A stretch of DNA of 64,000 nucleotides from the NCBI RefSeq assembly GCF_007475365.1, contig NZ_CP034442.1:1729001-1793000 (forward strand), given 5' to 3'. Source of the DNA: Streptococcus oralis subsp. dentisani. GTDB lineage: Bacteria; Bacillota; Bacilli; Lactobacillales; Streptococcaceae. The notes under the pieces were generated by a model. That model ran no database searches. It saw nothing but the letters and a program-made list of their open reading frames with translations, and had not been told where the DNA came from. The translations under genes were made by a program, and so were the position numbers. Every line of letters begins with the position of its first letter. Within the stretch, counting starts at the first letter, position 1. This document shows, in pieces, positions 29,179 through 38,582 of this stretch.

Positions 29179-30363
29179 ATGAAGATTAGAACAGATTATA
29201 GCGATATTCGTTTCTTGAATAATGGCAGACTTAAGTTATTGATTGTTGTGGGGACGCGTCCAGAGATTATTCGTCTAAGTAGTGTTATTACTAAGTGTCG
29301 TAAGTATTTCGATGTGATTTTGGCACATACCGGGCAGAACTATGATTACAATCTAAATGGTATTTTCTTTGATGATTTAGGTTTGGATGCTCCTGATGTT
29401 TATATGGATTCTGTTGGAGATGATCTTGGTGCTACTATAGGGAATATTATCAATACTTCTTATAAATTGATGAATCAAATCAAACCAGATGCTCTATTGA
29501 TTTTGGGAGATACGAATTCTTGTTTATCAGCTATTGCAGCAAAGCGTTTGCATATCCCAATTTTTCATATGGAAGCAGGGAATCGCTGTAAGGATGAGTG
29601 CCTGCCAGAGGAGACCAATCGTCGTATTGTGGATATTATTTCAGATGTCAATCTAGCCTACTCTGAACATGCTCGTAAGTATTTACATGAGTGTGGTTTA
29701 CCTAAGGAGCGAACTTATGTGACAGGTTCTCCTATGGCAGAAGTCTTACATAAAAATTTAGCTGCTATTGAATCGTCAGATATCCATAAACGTTTGGGAT
29801 TGGAAAAAGGAAAGTATATCTTACTTTCAGCGCATCGTGAGGAAAATATTGATACAGATAAGAATTTTATTTCACTCTTTACAGCTATTAATAAACTAGC
29901 TGTAAAGTATAATATGCCAATCTTGTATTCTTGTCATCCTCGATCTAAGAAAAAATTAAAAGAGAGCGGTTTTGAGTTAGATAAGCGTGTGATTCAGCAT
30001 GAACCGCTGGGATTCCATGATTACAATTGCTTGCAGATGAATGCTTTTGCTGTAGTGTCTGATTCGGGAACTTTACCAGAAGAAAGTAGTTTCTTTACTA
30101 GTCAAGGTAATCCCTTCCCAGCTGTTTGTATCCGTACTAGTACAGAACGTCCTGAGTCCTTGGACAAAGCAGGATTTGTTTTGGCAGGAATTGATGAAAA
30201 GTCTCTTCTTCAAGCAGTTGAAACTGCTGTTAGTTTGCATGGAGATGGAGATTTTGGTCTTCCAGTTCCAGACTATGTGGAGGAAAATGTCTCTACTAAA
30301 GTTGTTAAAATAATACAGAGTTATACAGGTATTGTAGACAGGATGGTTTGGAGAAAAAGATAG
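29179..30363 (+). CDS. fnlC: UDP-sugar 2-epimerase FnlC (CapG/WecB-like)
   Basis: 394 residues, non-hydrolysing UDP-GlcNAc 2-epimerase fold. Key segments: VVGTRPEIIRLS, HTGQNYDYNLNGIFFDDL, LGDTNSC, HMEAGNRC, EETNRRIVD, SAHREENID and SDSGTLPEESSF. In this pathway it converts the talosamine intermediate to UDP-L-FucNAc by inverting C2. ATG abuts the fnlB stop with no gap, so translation is coupled. Last gene of the cps locus. Confidence 0.92.
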   Translation: MKIRTDYSDIRFLNNGRLKLLIVVGTRPEIIRLSSVITKCRKYFDVILAHTGQNYDYNLNGIFFDDLGLDAPDVYMDSVGDDLGATIGNIINTSYKLMNQIKPDALLILGDTNSCLSAIAAKRLHIPIFHMEAGNRCKDECLPEETNRRIVDIISDVNLAYSEHARKYLHECGLPKERTYVTGSPMAEVLHKNLAAIESSDIHKRLGLEKGKYILLSAHREENIDTDKNFISLFTAINKLAVKYNMPILYSCHPRSKKKLKESGFELDKRVIQHEPLGFHDYNCLQMNAFAVVSDSGTLPEESSFFTSQGNPFPAVCIRTSTERPESLDKAGFVLAGIDEKSLLQAVETAVSLHGDGDFGLPVPDYVEENVSTKVVKIIQSYTGIVDRMVWRKR

Positions 30364-30950
30364 AATGTTAAATTTCAAGTTTCAAGTTGGTTACTTGAGA
30401 TAATTTCTCTAAGAGCTAGTCTTGTAGTTGAATATCTTTTTAGGATCATTGTTACTCCAAGATTATATTTGAGTGGCTGGTCTTCTAGTTACTGTTTTGC
30501 TTTTCTAGGAAATAATCTGCGGATAAGGCAAATGTGATTTTCATTAGTTTCTCTCCCCCATAAACAACAGGGATGAGTGTAGTGGGTGCTTTCTTCACCA
30601 AACGCTTCTGTAGGATTCCTAACAGGGCTTCATTGACAGCTTTTGGTTGGTCAGCTAACGAATGACCTCATATCTGCTTTGTTGATTGGTTAGGGATAGA
30701 AGCAAGCTTTTCCAAAAAAAGAGCCCAGTAATGTAACGATGAGATTTCTCCCCTGATTTCCATCGCTCAATGAATTAACGTTCAGTTATTATCAGTGGTT
30801 TACCTTTTGATGTATAATGATTTTGTATCTCTATGTTCTTCTACTGGTTTTGTAGCAACTGCAAGTTTAACATGGAGATATTTTTTGTACAATTAAATAT
30901 GAATTTCATTTTAGAATGTTTGTCTTTTCAGAATATACCAAACTAACACA
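30364..30950. other. Gap between fnlC and aliA with decayed sequence
   Basis: Holds a weak hairpin near 30382-30398 without a good T run (possible cps terminator), and the minus-strand coding remnant listed separately. Otherwise no gene. This is the place where transposase and gene debris usually lies in pneumococcal cps loci. Confidence 0.5.
30485..30740 (-). pseudogene. Decayed coding remnant, possibly alpha/beta hydrolase C-terminus
   Basis: On the minus strand one frame reads HYWALFLEKLASIPNQSTKQI, an in-frame TGA, GHSLADQPKAVNEALLGIL and about 40 more residues to a stop at 30485. Replacing TGA by a sense codon gives a continuous segment whose GHS..DQP..VNEALL pattern resembles the catalytic-His region and last helix of alpha/beta hydrolases. 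No start codon. Family call is tentative. Confidence 0.4.
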
Positions 30951-30997
30951 AAAATTCTGAAAATTCTGTTGACATCTTTTTGAAAAGGGTTTATAAT
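30951..30997 (+). promoter_or_regulatory. aliA promoter with CodY box
   Basis: Consensus -35 TTGACA (30969-30974), 17-base spacer, TATAAT (30992-30997). AAAATTCTGAAAATT at 30951-30965 matches the CodY box at 13 of 15 bases and lies directly before the -35, where CodY would block polymerase. Confidence 0.75.
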
Positions 30998-31025
30998 GGG
31001 GGAAAAGTTTTTAAAGGAGAAAATG

Positions 31026-33008
31026 ATGAAAAGTTCAAAACTATTTGCTCTTGCGGGTATAACTTTATTGGCATCTGGTGTTTTAGCTGCTTGTTCTGGA
31101 TCAGGTTCAAGCGCTAAAGGAGAGAAGACATTCTCATACATTTATGAAACAGACCCTGACAACCTGAACTATTTGACAACTGGTAAGGCTGCGACAGCAG
31201 ATATTACCAGTAACGTGGTTGATGGTTTGCTAGAAAATGATCGCTACGGGAACTTTGTGCCGTCTATGGCTGAGGATTGGTCTGTATCCAAGGATGGATT
31301 GACTTACACTTATACTATCCGTAAGGATGCAAAATGGTATACTTCTGAAGGTGAAGAATACGCGGCAGTCAAAGCTCAAGACTTTGTAACAGGACTTAAG
31401 TATGCGGCTGATAAAAAATCAGATGCTCTTTACCTTGTCCAAGAATCGATCAAAGGATTGGACGCCTATGTAAAAGGGGAAATCAAAGATTTCTCACAAG
31501 TAGGAATTAAGGCTCTGGATGATCAGACAGTTCAGTACACTTTGAACAAACCAGAAAGCTTCTGGAATTCTAAGACAACAATGGGGGTAATGGCTCCAGT
31601 TAACGAAGAGTTTTTGAACTCTAAAGGGGATGATTTCGCCAAAGGGACAGATCCTAGTAGTATTCTCTATAATGGACCATTCTTACTCAAATCGATTGTA
31701 GCCAAATCTTCTGTTGAATTTGCGAAAAATCCTAACTACTGGGATAAGGACAATGTCCATATCGATAAGGTTAAATTATCATTCTGGGATGGTCAAGATA
31801 CCAACAAACCGGCTGAAGCCTTCAAGGATGGAAGCTTTACTATGGCACGTCTCTTCCCAACAAGCGCTAGCTACCCAGAGATTGAGAAATCATTTAAAGA
31901 TAACATCGTTTATACCCAACAGGATTCGACTACTTATTTAGTAGGTACGAATATTGATCGCCAGTCTTATAAGTATACTTCTAAGACAACGGATGAAGAA
32001 AAAACATCAACCAAGAAAGCTCTTCTAAACAAAGATTTCCGTCAAGCTCTTGCTTTTGGTTTTGATAGAACTGCCTATGCCTCTCAAGTAAACGGTGCAA
32101 GTGGTGCGACTAAACTGCTTCGTAACTTGTTTGTTCCACCTACATTTGTTCAAGCAGATGGCAAAAACTTTGGTGAGTTGGTCAAAGAAAAATTGGTGAC
32201 ATACGGTGACGAGTGGAGCAACGTGAACTTGGATGATGCCCAAGATGGTCTCTACAATCCAGAAAAAGCCAAAGCAGAATTCGCAAAGGCTAAGACAGCT
32301 CTTCAAGCAGAAGGTGTGAAATTCCCAATCCACTTGGATATGCCTGTGGACCAAACAAACACAACAAAAGTTCAACGTGTGCAATCTTTGAAACAGTCAC
32401 TTGAAGCAACTTTGGGAACAGATAATGTAGTTGTGGATATCCAACAACTTCAAAAAGATGATGTATTGAACATCACTTACTTTGCCGAGACTGCTGCTGG
32501 TGAAGACTGGGATATCTCAGATAACGTTGGTTGGGCTCCAGACTTTGCGGATCCATCTACCTACCTTGATATCATCAAGCCATCTGTCGGAGAAAATACA
32601 AAGACTTACCTAGGATTTGACTCTGGAACCAACAATGCTGCGGCTAAGCAGGTTGGTTTGGAAGATTACGAAAAAATGGTTGTGGAAGCTGGTGAAGAAG
32701 TGAATGACGTTTCAAAACGTTATGAAAAGTATGCAGCTGCCCAAGCTTGGTTGACAGACAGCGCCTTGCTCATCCCAACAACTTCTAAAACTGGTCGTCC
32801 AATGTTGTCTAAGATGGTGCCATTTACTCTTCCGTTTGCTTACTCAGGTAACAAGGGTACGAGCGAAGCCCTCTTGTATAAATACCTAGATGTACAAGAT
32901 AAACCAGTGACAGCAGAAGAATACCAAAAAGCTCAAGAAAAATGGTTGAAAGAAAAAGAAGAGTCAAATAAAAAGGCTCAAGAAGATCTCGCAAAACATG
33001 TGAAATAA
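31026..33008 (+). CDS. aliA: Oligopeptide-binding lipoprotein AliA
   Basis: 660 residues, the pneumococcal AliA length. The second of two adjacent ATGs is used (six bases after AAAGGAG). Signal MKSSKLFALAGITLLASG with lipobox LAAC. SBP_bac_5 domain closely similar to the two paralogues at 9806 and 11923 (VVDGLLENDRYGN, MAEDWSVSKDGLTYTYTIR, FRQALAFGFDRTAY). Supplies peptides to the Ami permease; marks the right border of the cps locus. Strong promoter with CodY box, two hairpins downstream. Confidence 0.94.
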   Translation: MKSSKLFALAGITLLASGVLAACSGSGSSAKGEKTFSYIYETDPDNLNYLTTGKAATADITSNVVDGLLENDRYGNFVPSMAEDWSVSKDGLTYTYTIRKDAKWYTSEGEEYAAVKAQDFVTGLKYAADKKSDALYLVQESIKGLDAYVKGEIKDFSQVGIKALDDQTVQYTLNKPESFWNSKTTMGVMAPVNEEFLNSKGDDFAKGTDPSSILYNGPFLLKSIVAKSSVEFAKNPNYWDKDNVHIDKVKLSFWDGQDTNKPAEAFKDGSFTMARLFPTSASYPEIEKSFKDNIVYTQQDSTTYLVGTNIDRQSYKYTSKTTDEEKTSTKKALLNKDFRQALAFGFDRTAYASQVNGASGATKLLRNLFVPPTFVQADGKNFGELVKEKLVTYGDEWSNVNLDDAQDGLYNPEKAKAEFAKAKTALQAEGVKFPIHLDMPVDQTNTTKVQRVQSLKQSLEATLGTDNVVVDIQQLQKDDVLNITYFAETAAGEDWDISDNVGWAPDFADPSTYLDIIKPSVGENTKTYLGFDSGTNNAAAKQVGLEDYEKMVVEAGEEVNDVSKRYEKYAAAQAWLTDSALLIPTTSKTGRPMLSKMVPFTLPFAYSGNKGTSEALLYKYLDVQDKPVTAEEYQKAQEKWLKEKEESNKKAQEDLAKHVK

Positions 33009-33013
33009 TGAAA

Positions 33014-33084
33014 AAGAGCTGACGATAAGTCAGCTCCAGATTGGAGAAAAAGTCCATTTTGGACAATTTTCTTCAATCTTTTTC
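33014..33084 (+). terminator. aliA terminator region (two hairpins)
   Basis: A perfect 8-bp hairpin (33016-33023 with 33029-33036) has no T run. It is followed by a long one: 33038-33050 pairs with 33067-33079 around an inner stem GTCCA/TGGAC, then TTTTTC. The second is the likely terminator. Confidence 0.8.
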
Positions 33085-33135
33085 TTTTACTCAAGTCTGA
33101 GTAGCAGACAGATAGAATAGTGTATCAAACAAGCA

Positions 33136-33170
33136 AAAACTCCTGAGATTATACTGATCTCAGGAGTTTT
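33136..33170. terminator. pbp1A terminator
   Basis: Perfect 14-bp stem (33136-33149 with 33157-33170), 7-base loop, T runs on both strands. Lies just after the pbp1A stop on the minus strand. Confidence 0.85.
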
Positions 33171-33177
33171 CTTGTAA

Positions 33178-35340
33178 TTATGGTTGTACTGGTTGGGGAT
33201 TTTGTTGACCAGGGATGATATTTGATTGTTGCGTATTATTATTGTTAGGATTACTATTTGCGCTACTACTTGTGCTTGGAGAAGTTGCGCTTGATTGAGA
33301 AGTCGAACTCTCAGATGTTGAGCTAGAACTTTCAGATGTGGAACTTTGTTGAGTAGATGATGAAGGGGTCCACGTATTGCGTGCTCCATTCTTAAAGACA
33401 AATTCTCCGCTTCTGTAAAGGCCTTCAGGCATGGTCCAATCCCCTGGGTGATCATCAGTTGAGAGATAGGTCATCATTGAACGGTAGACCTTAGCTGCAA
33501 CGTAGAAGCCATCACCAACGATAGGAGTAAGTCGGTTAGAGTAACCGGTCCAGACAGCCATTGAATATTTACGAGTATAGCCGACAAACATTTCGTCTGG
33601 AGCTACATAACCAGAGTTCTTGATGTATTTCTCGATTTCATCATCTGTATAGTTTGATGTACCAGTCTTACCAGCTTGTGGTAACCATGATAGGTAGGCA
33701 CCACGACCAGTTCCGTAGGTTAGAACCGTTTTCATCATTTCTGTCATCATGTAGGCAGTAGTTTCTTTCATTGCCCGAGTACCAGGGTCAGAGAATTCTT
33801 TTGAGCTACCGTCACTAAAGACGACCTTGTTAACATACATCGGTTTACGGTAGATACCACCGTTTGCAAAAGCAGAATAAGCAGCAGCCATTTTCTCGCT
33901 ACTTGCTCCATACTTTTTGTTAGATTCGGTTGTGTTACTTGAAATCGCGTTGGCATAGTGCATATCTGGATAGTCAATACCGAGTCCATTTAGGAAGGTC
34001 TTAGCACGATCTAGTCCAACCTTATTCAAAGTTTCAACGGCTGGGACGTTTCGTGACTGTTGAAGGGCATACTGTAATGTAATATTTCCAAAATAACCTC
34101 TATCCCAGTTATAAACAGGTGTGTTGGTGCCAGGATAGTTATATGGTACGTCATGAACGATAGAAGCAGTTGAGTCGTAGATGTCATACTCCAAGGCTGG
34201 CGCGTAATCTGTGATGGGTTTCATGGTTGAACCCCAGTCACGGTTGGTTTCAACAGCTTGGTTCATACCGAAGGAAACATTGCTTGATTGGTGACGGGCA
34301 CCTAATTGAGCGATGACTTTCCCGTTTGTGACATCTACGATAGTTGAAGCCACTTGCAATTCATCATCTGGGTAATTAACATATTCGTCGGTATTGTAGA
34401 TATCCCAGAGACGTTGTTGGACTTTAGGATCGACATTGGTATAAACTTCCATTCCCGTTGTCAAAAGGTTGTAGCCCGTTTCTTGTTCGACTTGGTCAAT
34501 TACTTCTTTGAGGTAATTGTCCATATACGGAGGATAGCTATTAGCAGATTTTAGACTTTGAAGTCCGTCTGTAATCGGAGTGTTAATAGCTTTTTCGTAT
34601 TGTTCGGCAGTAATGTAACCTTGTCCCTTCATCTCGGAGAGAACCAGATCTCGGCGTTCTTGTGCCGCTTCTGGATGAGAGTAGGGGTCATACTGATTTG
34701 GAGCTTGGGGCATTCCAGCTAGGAGAGCCAATTGTGGCAAACTTAAATCTTTGAGGTCTTTGCCATAGTAATTTTGAGCAGCTGTCTGCATTCCGTAGTT
34801 ACCATTTGACATGTAGACCTTATTGATGTAGTAAGTTAGAATCTCTTGTTTGGTCGCTTTTTGTTCTAGCTGAAAGGCTAACCAGGCTTCCTGTGCCTTA
34901 CGAGAAAGGGTCTGATCAGAAGTTGACGTAGAGAAATAGGTCAGCTTGATTAACTGCTGTGTCAAGGTAGAACCACCCTGAAGACCACCACCACCTCGAA
35001 GATTTCGTAAGGAAGCACCGAGGATACGAATGGTATCTATTCCTCGGTGACTGAAGAAACGATGGTCTTCAATCGAAACAATCGCATTGACCAGCTCCGT
35101 AGGGATTTCATTAGCCTGTGCATTGACACGGCGCTCTGACCCAAGATCAGCGATAAGTTCATCATTGCTGTCATAAATCTTACTAGAAGTCGTTGCGACT
35201 AGCTTGCTTTCGGATAGGGCTGGAGCCTTGCTCACATAGTAGAGAAAGAGGCCTCCGCCTAGCATAATAGCTGCGATAAATAAGGTCAAAAGGCAGATAC
35301 TGACATACTTAGCTATCCGCAGGAAAGTTTGTTTGTTCAT
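33178..35340 (-). CDS. pbp1A: Penicillin-binding protein 1A
   Basis: 720 residues. Class A PBP: short cytosolic start, one membrane anchor (about 10-34), GT51 transglycosylase ([32 protein letters not shown]), then transpeptidase with S371-T-M-K374, SRN (QQSRNVPA) and KTGT. The C-terminal tail is Ser/Thr/Asn/Gln rich. It polymerises and cross-links peptidoglycan outside the membrane. The STMK motif is unaltered. At 575-578 the sequence is NSGY where susceptible pneumococci have TSQF and many resistant mosaics have NTGY. Overlaps recU by four bases (ATGA). Confidence 0.96.
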   Translation of the reverse strand: MNKQTFLRIAKYVSICLLTLFIAAIMLGGGLFLYYVSKAPALSESKLVATTSSKIYDSNDELIADLGSERRVNAQANEIPTELVNAIVSIEDHRFFSHRGIDTIRILGASLRNLRGGGGLQGGSTLTQQLIKLTYFSTSTSDQTLSRKAQEAWLAFQLEQKATKQEILTYYINKVYMSNGNYGMQTAAQNYYGKDLKDLSLPQLALLAGMPQAPNQYDPYSHPEAAQERRDLVLSEMKGQGYITAEQYEKAINTPITDGLQSLKSANSYPPYMDNYLKEVIDQVEQETGYNLLTTGMEVYTNVDPKVQQRLWDIYNTDEYVNYPDDELQVASTIVDVTNGKVIAQLGARHQSSNVSFGMNQAVETNRDWGSTMKPITDYAPALEYDIYDSTASIVHDVPYNYPGTNTPVYNWDRGYFGNITLQYALQQSRNVPAVETLNKVGLDRAKTFLNGLGIDYPDMHYANAISSNTTESNKKYGASSEKMAAAYSAFANGGIYRKPMYVNKVVFSDGSSKEFSDPGTRAMKETTAYMMTEMMKTVLTYGTGRGAYLSWLPQAGKTGTSNYTDDEIEKYIKNSGYVAPDEMFVGYTRKYSMAVWTGYSNRLTPIVGDGFYVAAKVYRSMMTYLSTDDHPGDWTMPEGLYRSGEFVFKNGARNTWTPSSSTQQSSTSESSSSTSESSTSQSSATSPSTSSSANSNPNNNNTQQSNIIPGQQNPQPVQP

Positions 35341-35933
35341 CTTGTTTTACCACCTAGTAAATGTTCTTTGATAACGTCGAGATAGGGAATTTGAGGAAAA
35401 GCGCCTTGTTCAATCTTATATCCATTTTCTCGAATATATCCAAGTGGCATTGACTTTTGTCCTCTATCTTGATGATAAAAACGAATCAAATCAATGGCCG
35501 GCAATAAGTAGGTTTCTTGCTGAGAAGAAAAGTGAAGGAGGACAAAGCAGATTCCTTTCTGGGCAAGAACTTGTTCCATATGCTGGATCTGATGGAGATG
35601 AAAATTCTTCATCGGAATCGCATGTTTTTGCCTGGTTTCCTTTGCTTCAAAGTCGATGTAGTATCCATCATAAACCCCTGAATAGTCAGTCGTTGAGGCC
35701 TGTCTAAAGTAGGCTTCAACGATCTTGGCTCGACTTCGTTGGGGATAGTCGACACGTACGATTTGGATGGGAGTCGGTTTCTTGTGAATAACTGCTAACC
35801 CATGCGACAAATAGTAGTCGTTCGTAGCGTTGATCATCTTTTCAAAAGACATTCCCCGATTTGCGAAATTTTTAGTTTGTGACGGGGGTAATTGTCTTTT
35901 CTGTGATGAAAGTTTATGTGGATAGTTGACCAT
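35337..35933 (-). CDS. recU: Holliday junction resolvase RecU
   Basis: 198 residues, full length. The nuclease core is visible: [12 protein letters not shown] at the start of the fold, then [18 protein letters not shown] containing the catalytic D and ExK motif. It cuts four-way junctions in recombination and chromosome segregation. AAGGAG before the ATG. Co-transcribed with pbp1A through a four-base overlap, an arrangement conserved in Firmicutes that links chromosome processing with wall synthesis. Confidence 0.95.
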   Translation of the reverse strand: MVNYPHKLSSQKRQLPPSQTKNFANRGMSFEKMINATNDYYLSHGLAVIHKKPTPIQIVRVDYPQRSRAKIVEAYFRQASTTDYSGVYDGYYIDFEAKETRQKHAIPMKNFHLHQIQHMEQVLAQKGICFVLLHFSSQQETYLLPAIDLIRFYHQDRGQKSMPLGYIRENGYKIEQGAFPQIPYLDVIKEHLLGGKTR

Positions 35934-35974
35934 AATTCTCCTTATTGGTACAATAACATCACTCTATTATATCA
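35926..35974. promoter_or_regulatory. Overlapping divergent promoters recU / UPF0398
   Basis: Plus strand: TTGACC (35926-35931), 17 bases, TG-G-TACAAT (-10 at 35949-35954). Minus strand: extended -10 TGATATAAT (TATAAT at 35971-35966). Each predicted start lies within or before the other's -10, so both promoters probably cannot be occupied at once. Confidence 0.6.
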
Positions 35975-35999
35975 TAAATTTACAAAGAAAGGGTTAAAA

Positions 36000-36527
36000 A
36001 TGACAACAGCCTTGATTTTAGGTTATTCAGCCTTCGACCTTGGTCTCTTTAATGACAAGGATATTCGCGTTGATATTATCAAGACAGCCATTCGGAGAGA
36101 CCTGGAACGTTTAGCGGAGGAAGGGGTGACCTGGCTTGTCTTTACAGGAACTCTGGGCTTTGAGCACTGGGTACTTCAAGTGGCGAAAGACATGCAAGCA
36201 GACTATAGCTTTCAGTTAGCGACCATTTTTGATTTTGAAACCCATGGCAGTAATTGGAATGAAGCCAATAAAATCGAACTTAGTGAGTTTAAGCAGGTTG
36301 ACTTTGTCAAATATGCCTATCCACAATATGAACATAAGGGACAACTACGCGATTATCAGAAATTCCTGCTGGAAAATACAGATACTTGTTACCTTTTTTA
36401 CGACGAAGAAAAGGAAACCAAGTTACAGTATTTTTACCAGATGATGAAAAATCAAGAAGGCTATATTACAAAAAGATTAACATTTGAGGATCTGAACGAA
36501 ATAGTGGAAAATTTTTCCGAAAAGTGA
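36000..36527 (+). CDS. UPF0398 (DUF1273, YpsA-like) protein
   Basis: 175 residues from the ATG following AAAGAAAGGG; an upstream in-frame start is rejected because it overlaps the promoter. Rossmann-like fold of the SLOG/YpsA superfamily: [52 protein letters not shown]. subtilis YpsA influences cell division and oxidative stress; the biochemical role is unresolved. Its place between recU and gpsB fits a division link. Confidence 0.88.
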   Translation: MTTALILGYSAFDLGLFNDKDIRVDIIKTAIRRDLERLAEEGVTWLVFTGTLGFEHWVLQVAKDMQADYSFQLATIFDFETHGSNWNEANKIELSEFKQVDFVKYAYPQYEHKGQLRDYQKFLLENTDTCYLFYDEEKETKLQYFYQMMKNQEGYITKRLTFEDLNEIVENFSEK

Positions 36528-36596
36528 GGCTTTGACCTTGATTTTTGTTTGTCTTTTTTTATATAATAAGAATAGCAATCAAGAATGGAGAGAGAA

Positions 36597-36926
36597 ATGG
36601 CAAGTATTATTTTTTCAGCAAAAGATATTTTTGAACAAGAGTTTGGACGTGAAGTTCGCGGATATAGTAAGGCAGAGGTAGACGAGTTCCTAGATGATGT
36701 GATCAAGGATTATGAGACTTACGCAGCTTTGGTCAAATCTCTTCGTCAGGAGATTGCTGATTTGAAGGAGGAATTGTCTAACAAGCCACAGGCAAGCTCT
36801 ACTCAACAAAGTTCTATCGAAGTAACAAGTTCTACTCCAATGACAAATTTTGATATTTTGAAACGATTGAATCGACTTGAAAAAGAAGTATTCGGTAAGC
36901 AAATCGTAGACAATTCTGAGTTATAA
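36597..36926 (+). CDS. gpsB: Cell-division regulator GpsB
   Basis: 109 residues from ATG 36597, preceded by GGAGAGAG; an ATG at 36585 is in frame but poorly placed. DivIVA-like N-terminal coiled coil with [34 protein letters not shown], then a Gln/Ser linker and a C-terminal helix [16 protein letters not shown] for trimerisation. It docks PBPs and helps balance septal and peripheral wall growth together with StkP. Promoter-like TATAAT just upstream (36561-36566). Confidence 0.95.
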   Translation: MASIIFSAKDIFEQEFGREVRGYSKAEVDEFLDDVIKDYETYAALVKSLRQEIADLKEELSNKPQASSTQQSSIEVTSSTPMTNFDILKRLNRLEKEVFGKQIVDNSEL

Positions 36927-36939
36927 TCAGGTGTCTATT

Positions 36940-37338
36940 TGATGCAATTTTTGGATAATCGCGTGAAGAGAATCCCTTTTCATGAGGAAAGTCCATGCTA
37001 GCACAGGCTGTGATGCCTGTAGTGTTTGTGCTAGGCGAAACCATAAGCCTAGGGACGAGAGATCGTTACGGCAGTCGAAATGGCTAAGTCTTCGGATAAG
37101 TCAGAGTAGGCTTGAAAGTGCCACAGTGACGGAGTCTTTCTGGAAACGGAGAGAGTGGAACGCGGTAAACCCCTCAAGCTAGCAACCCAAATTTCGGTCG
37201 GGGCATGGAGTGCACGGAAACGAACGTAGTACTCTGACTGCTATCAGTTATAGGCTGCTAGTGGTAGACAGATGATTATCGAAGGAAGTGGTCCTAGTCA
37301 CTTCTGGAACAAAACATGGCTTATAGAAAATTGCATAT
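36940..37338 (+). ncRNA. rnpB: RNase P RNA
   Basis: Type-B (Bacillus-like) RNase P RNA. The closing helix P1 pairs ATGCAATTTT (36942-36951) with AAAATTGCAT (37327-37336). The universal GAGGAAAGTCC lies near 36984, with AGACAGATGATTATCG and GGAACAAAACATGGCTTA near the 3' end. Removes 5' leaders from pre-tRNA. Followed by a hairpin terminator. Ends are accurate to a few bases. Confidence 0.95.
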
Positions 37339-37339
37339 A

Positions 37340-37377
37340 GGTTGGGGCTGAGAACTTTTTCTCAACCTCATTTTTTA
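37340..37377 (+). terminator. rnpB terminator
   Basis: TGAGAA/TTCTCA inner stem extended by GGTT/AACC, followed by TTTTTT. Confidence 0.75.
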
Positions 37378-37412
37378 AAGTGTACAAAAGAAAGGTCTTA
37401 CAAGACTGTAAA

Positions 37413-38570
37413 ATGAAAAAAGAATTTAATTTAATCGCAACTGCTGCAGCGGGGCTCGAGGCTGTCGTTGGACGTGAGGTGCGAGAGTTAGGCTATGATT
37501 GCCAGGTTGAAAACGGCCGTGTCCGTTTTCAAGGAGATGTGAAGGCAATTATTGAGACCAATCTTTGGCTTCGAGCAGCTGACCGCATCAAGATTGTAGT
37601 TGGGAGCTTTCCGGCTAAGACCTTTGAAGAACTTTTCCAAGGCGTTTTTGCTCTAGATTGGGAAAACTATCTCCCGCTCGGGGCATGTTTCCCTATTTCA
37701 AAGGCCAAATGTGTCAAGTCTAAACTTCACAATGAGCCTAGTGTCCAGGCTATTTCCAAGAAAGCAGTTGTCAAGAAACTGCAAAAACACTATGCCCGCC
37801 CAGAAGGAATTCCCTTGATGGAAGCTGGTCCTGAGTTTAAGATTGAGGTATCTATTCTGAAAGATGTGGCAACTGTCATGATTGACACGACAGGTTCTAG
37901 CCTTTTTAAACGAGGTTATCGTACGGAAAAGGGTGGAGCGCCTATCAAGGAAAATATGGCGTCAGCCATTTTACAACTTTCTAACTGGTATCCAGACAAG
38001 CCTTTAATTGATCCGACCTGTGGTTCAGGAACTTTCTGTATCGAGGCGGCTATGATAGCTAAAAATATGGCCCCTGGGCTTCGCCGTTCCTTTGCTTTTG
38101 AAGAATGGAACTGGGTTAGCGATCGGTTAATCCAGGAAGTTCGCACAGAGGCGGCTAAGAAAATCGATCGTGAGATAGAATTGGATATTATGGGTTGTGA
38201 TATTGATGCTCGGATGGTTGAGATTGCTAAGGCCAATGCTCAAGCAGCTGGTGTGGCTGGTGATATCACTTTTAAACAAATGCGGGTACAGGACTTGCAC
38301 TCAGACAAGATCAATGGCGTCATCATTTCCAATCCACCATATGGGGAGCGCTTGTCTGATGATGCAGGAGTTACAAAGCTCTATGCAGAAATGGGGCAGG
38401 TCTTTGCCCCACTGAAAACCTGGAGCAAATTTATCCTGACGAGTGACGAAGCTTTTGAAAGTAAGTACGGAAGCCCAGCGGATAAAAAGCGCAAACTTTA
38501 TAACGGAACCTTAAAAGTGGATTTGTATCAATACTTTGGTCAGCGTGTGAAGCGCCAAGAGGTAAAGTAG
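37413..38570 (+). CDS. RlmL/YpsC-type rRNA (guanine-N2) methyltransferase
   Basis: 385 residues from ATG 37413; the frame also opens at GTG 37380, but MKKEFNLIATAAAGLEAVV is the normal N-terminus. No strong ribosome site is seen. THUMP domain (about 45-160) binds RNA. The methylase domain has the SAM motif DPTCGSGTFCIEAAM and catalytic NPPYGERL. Predicted to methylate guanine N2 in 23S rRNA, though the target in streptococci is inferred. Lies just before mapZ, 12 bases apart, probably one transcript. Confidence 0.87.
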   Translation: MKKEFNLIATAAAGLEAVVGREVRELGYDCQVENGRVRFQGDVKAIIETNLWLRAADRIKIVVGSFPAKTFEELFQGVFALDWENYLPLGACFPISKAKCVKSKLHNEPSVQAISKKAVVKKLQKHYARPEGIPLMEAGPEFKIEVSILKDVATVMIDTTGSSLFKRGYRTEKGGAPIKENMASAILQLSNWYPDKPLIDPTCGSGTFCIEAAMIAKNMAPGLRRSFAFEEWNWVSDRLIQEVRTEAAKKIDREIELDIMGCDIDARMVEIAKANAQAAGVAGDITFKQMRVQDLHSDKINGVIISNPPYGERLSDDAGVTKLYAEMGQVFAPLKTWSKFILTSDEAFESKYGSPADKKRKLYNGTLKVDLYQYFGQRVKRQEVK

Positions 38571-38582
38571 AAAGGAAGACAG

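Noticed and set aside
33178..33420. Ser/Asn/Gln-rich low-complexity DNA at the pbp1A 3' end considered as a repeat array
   Set aside because: It is the normal flexible C-terminal tail of PBP1A in frame, not a CRISPR or intergenic repeat.
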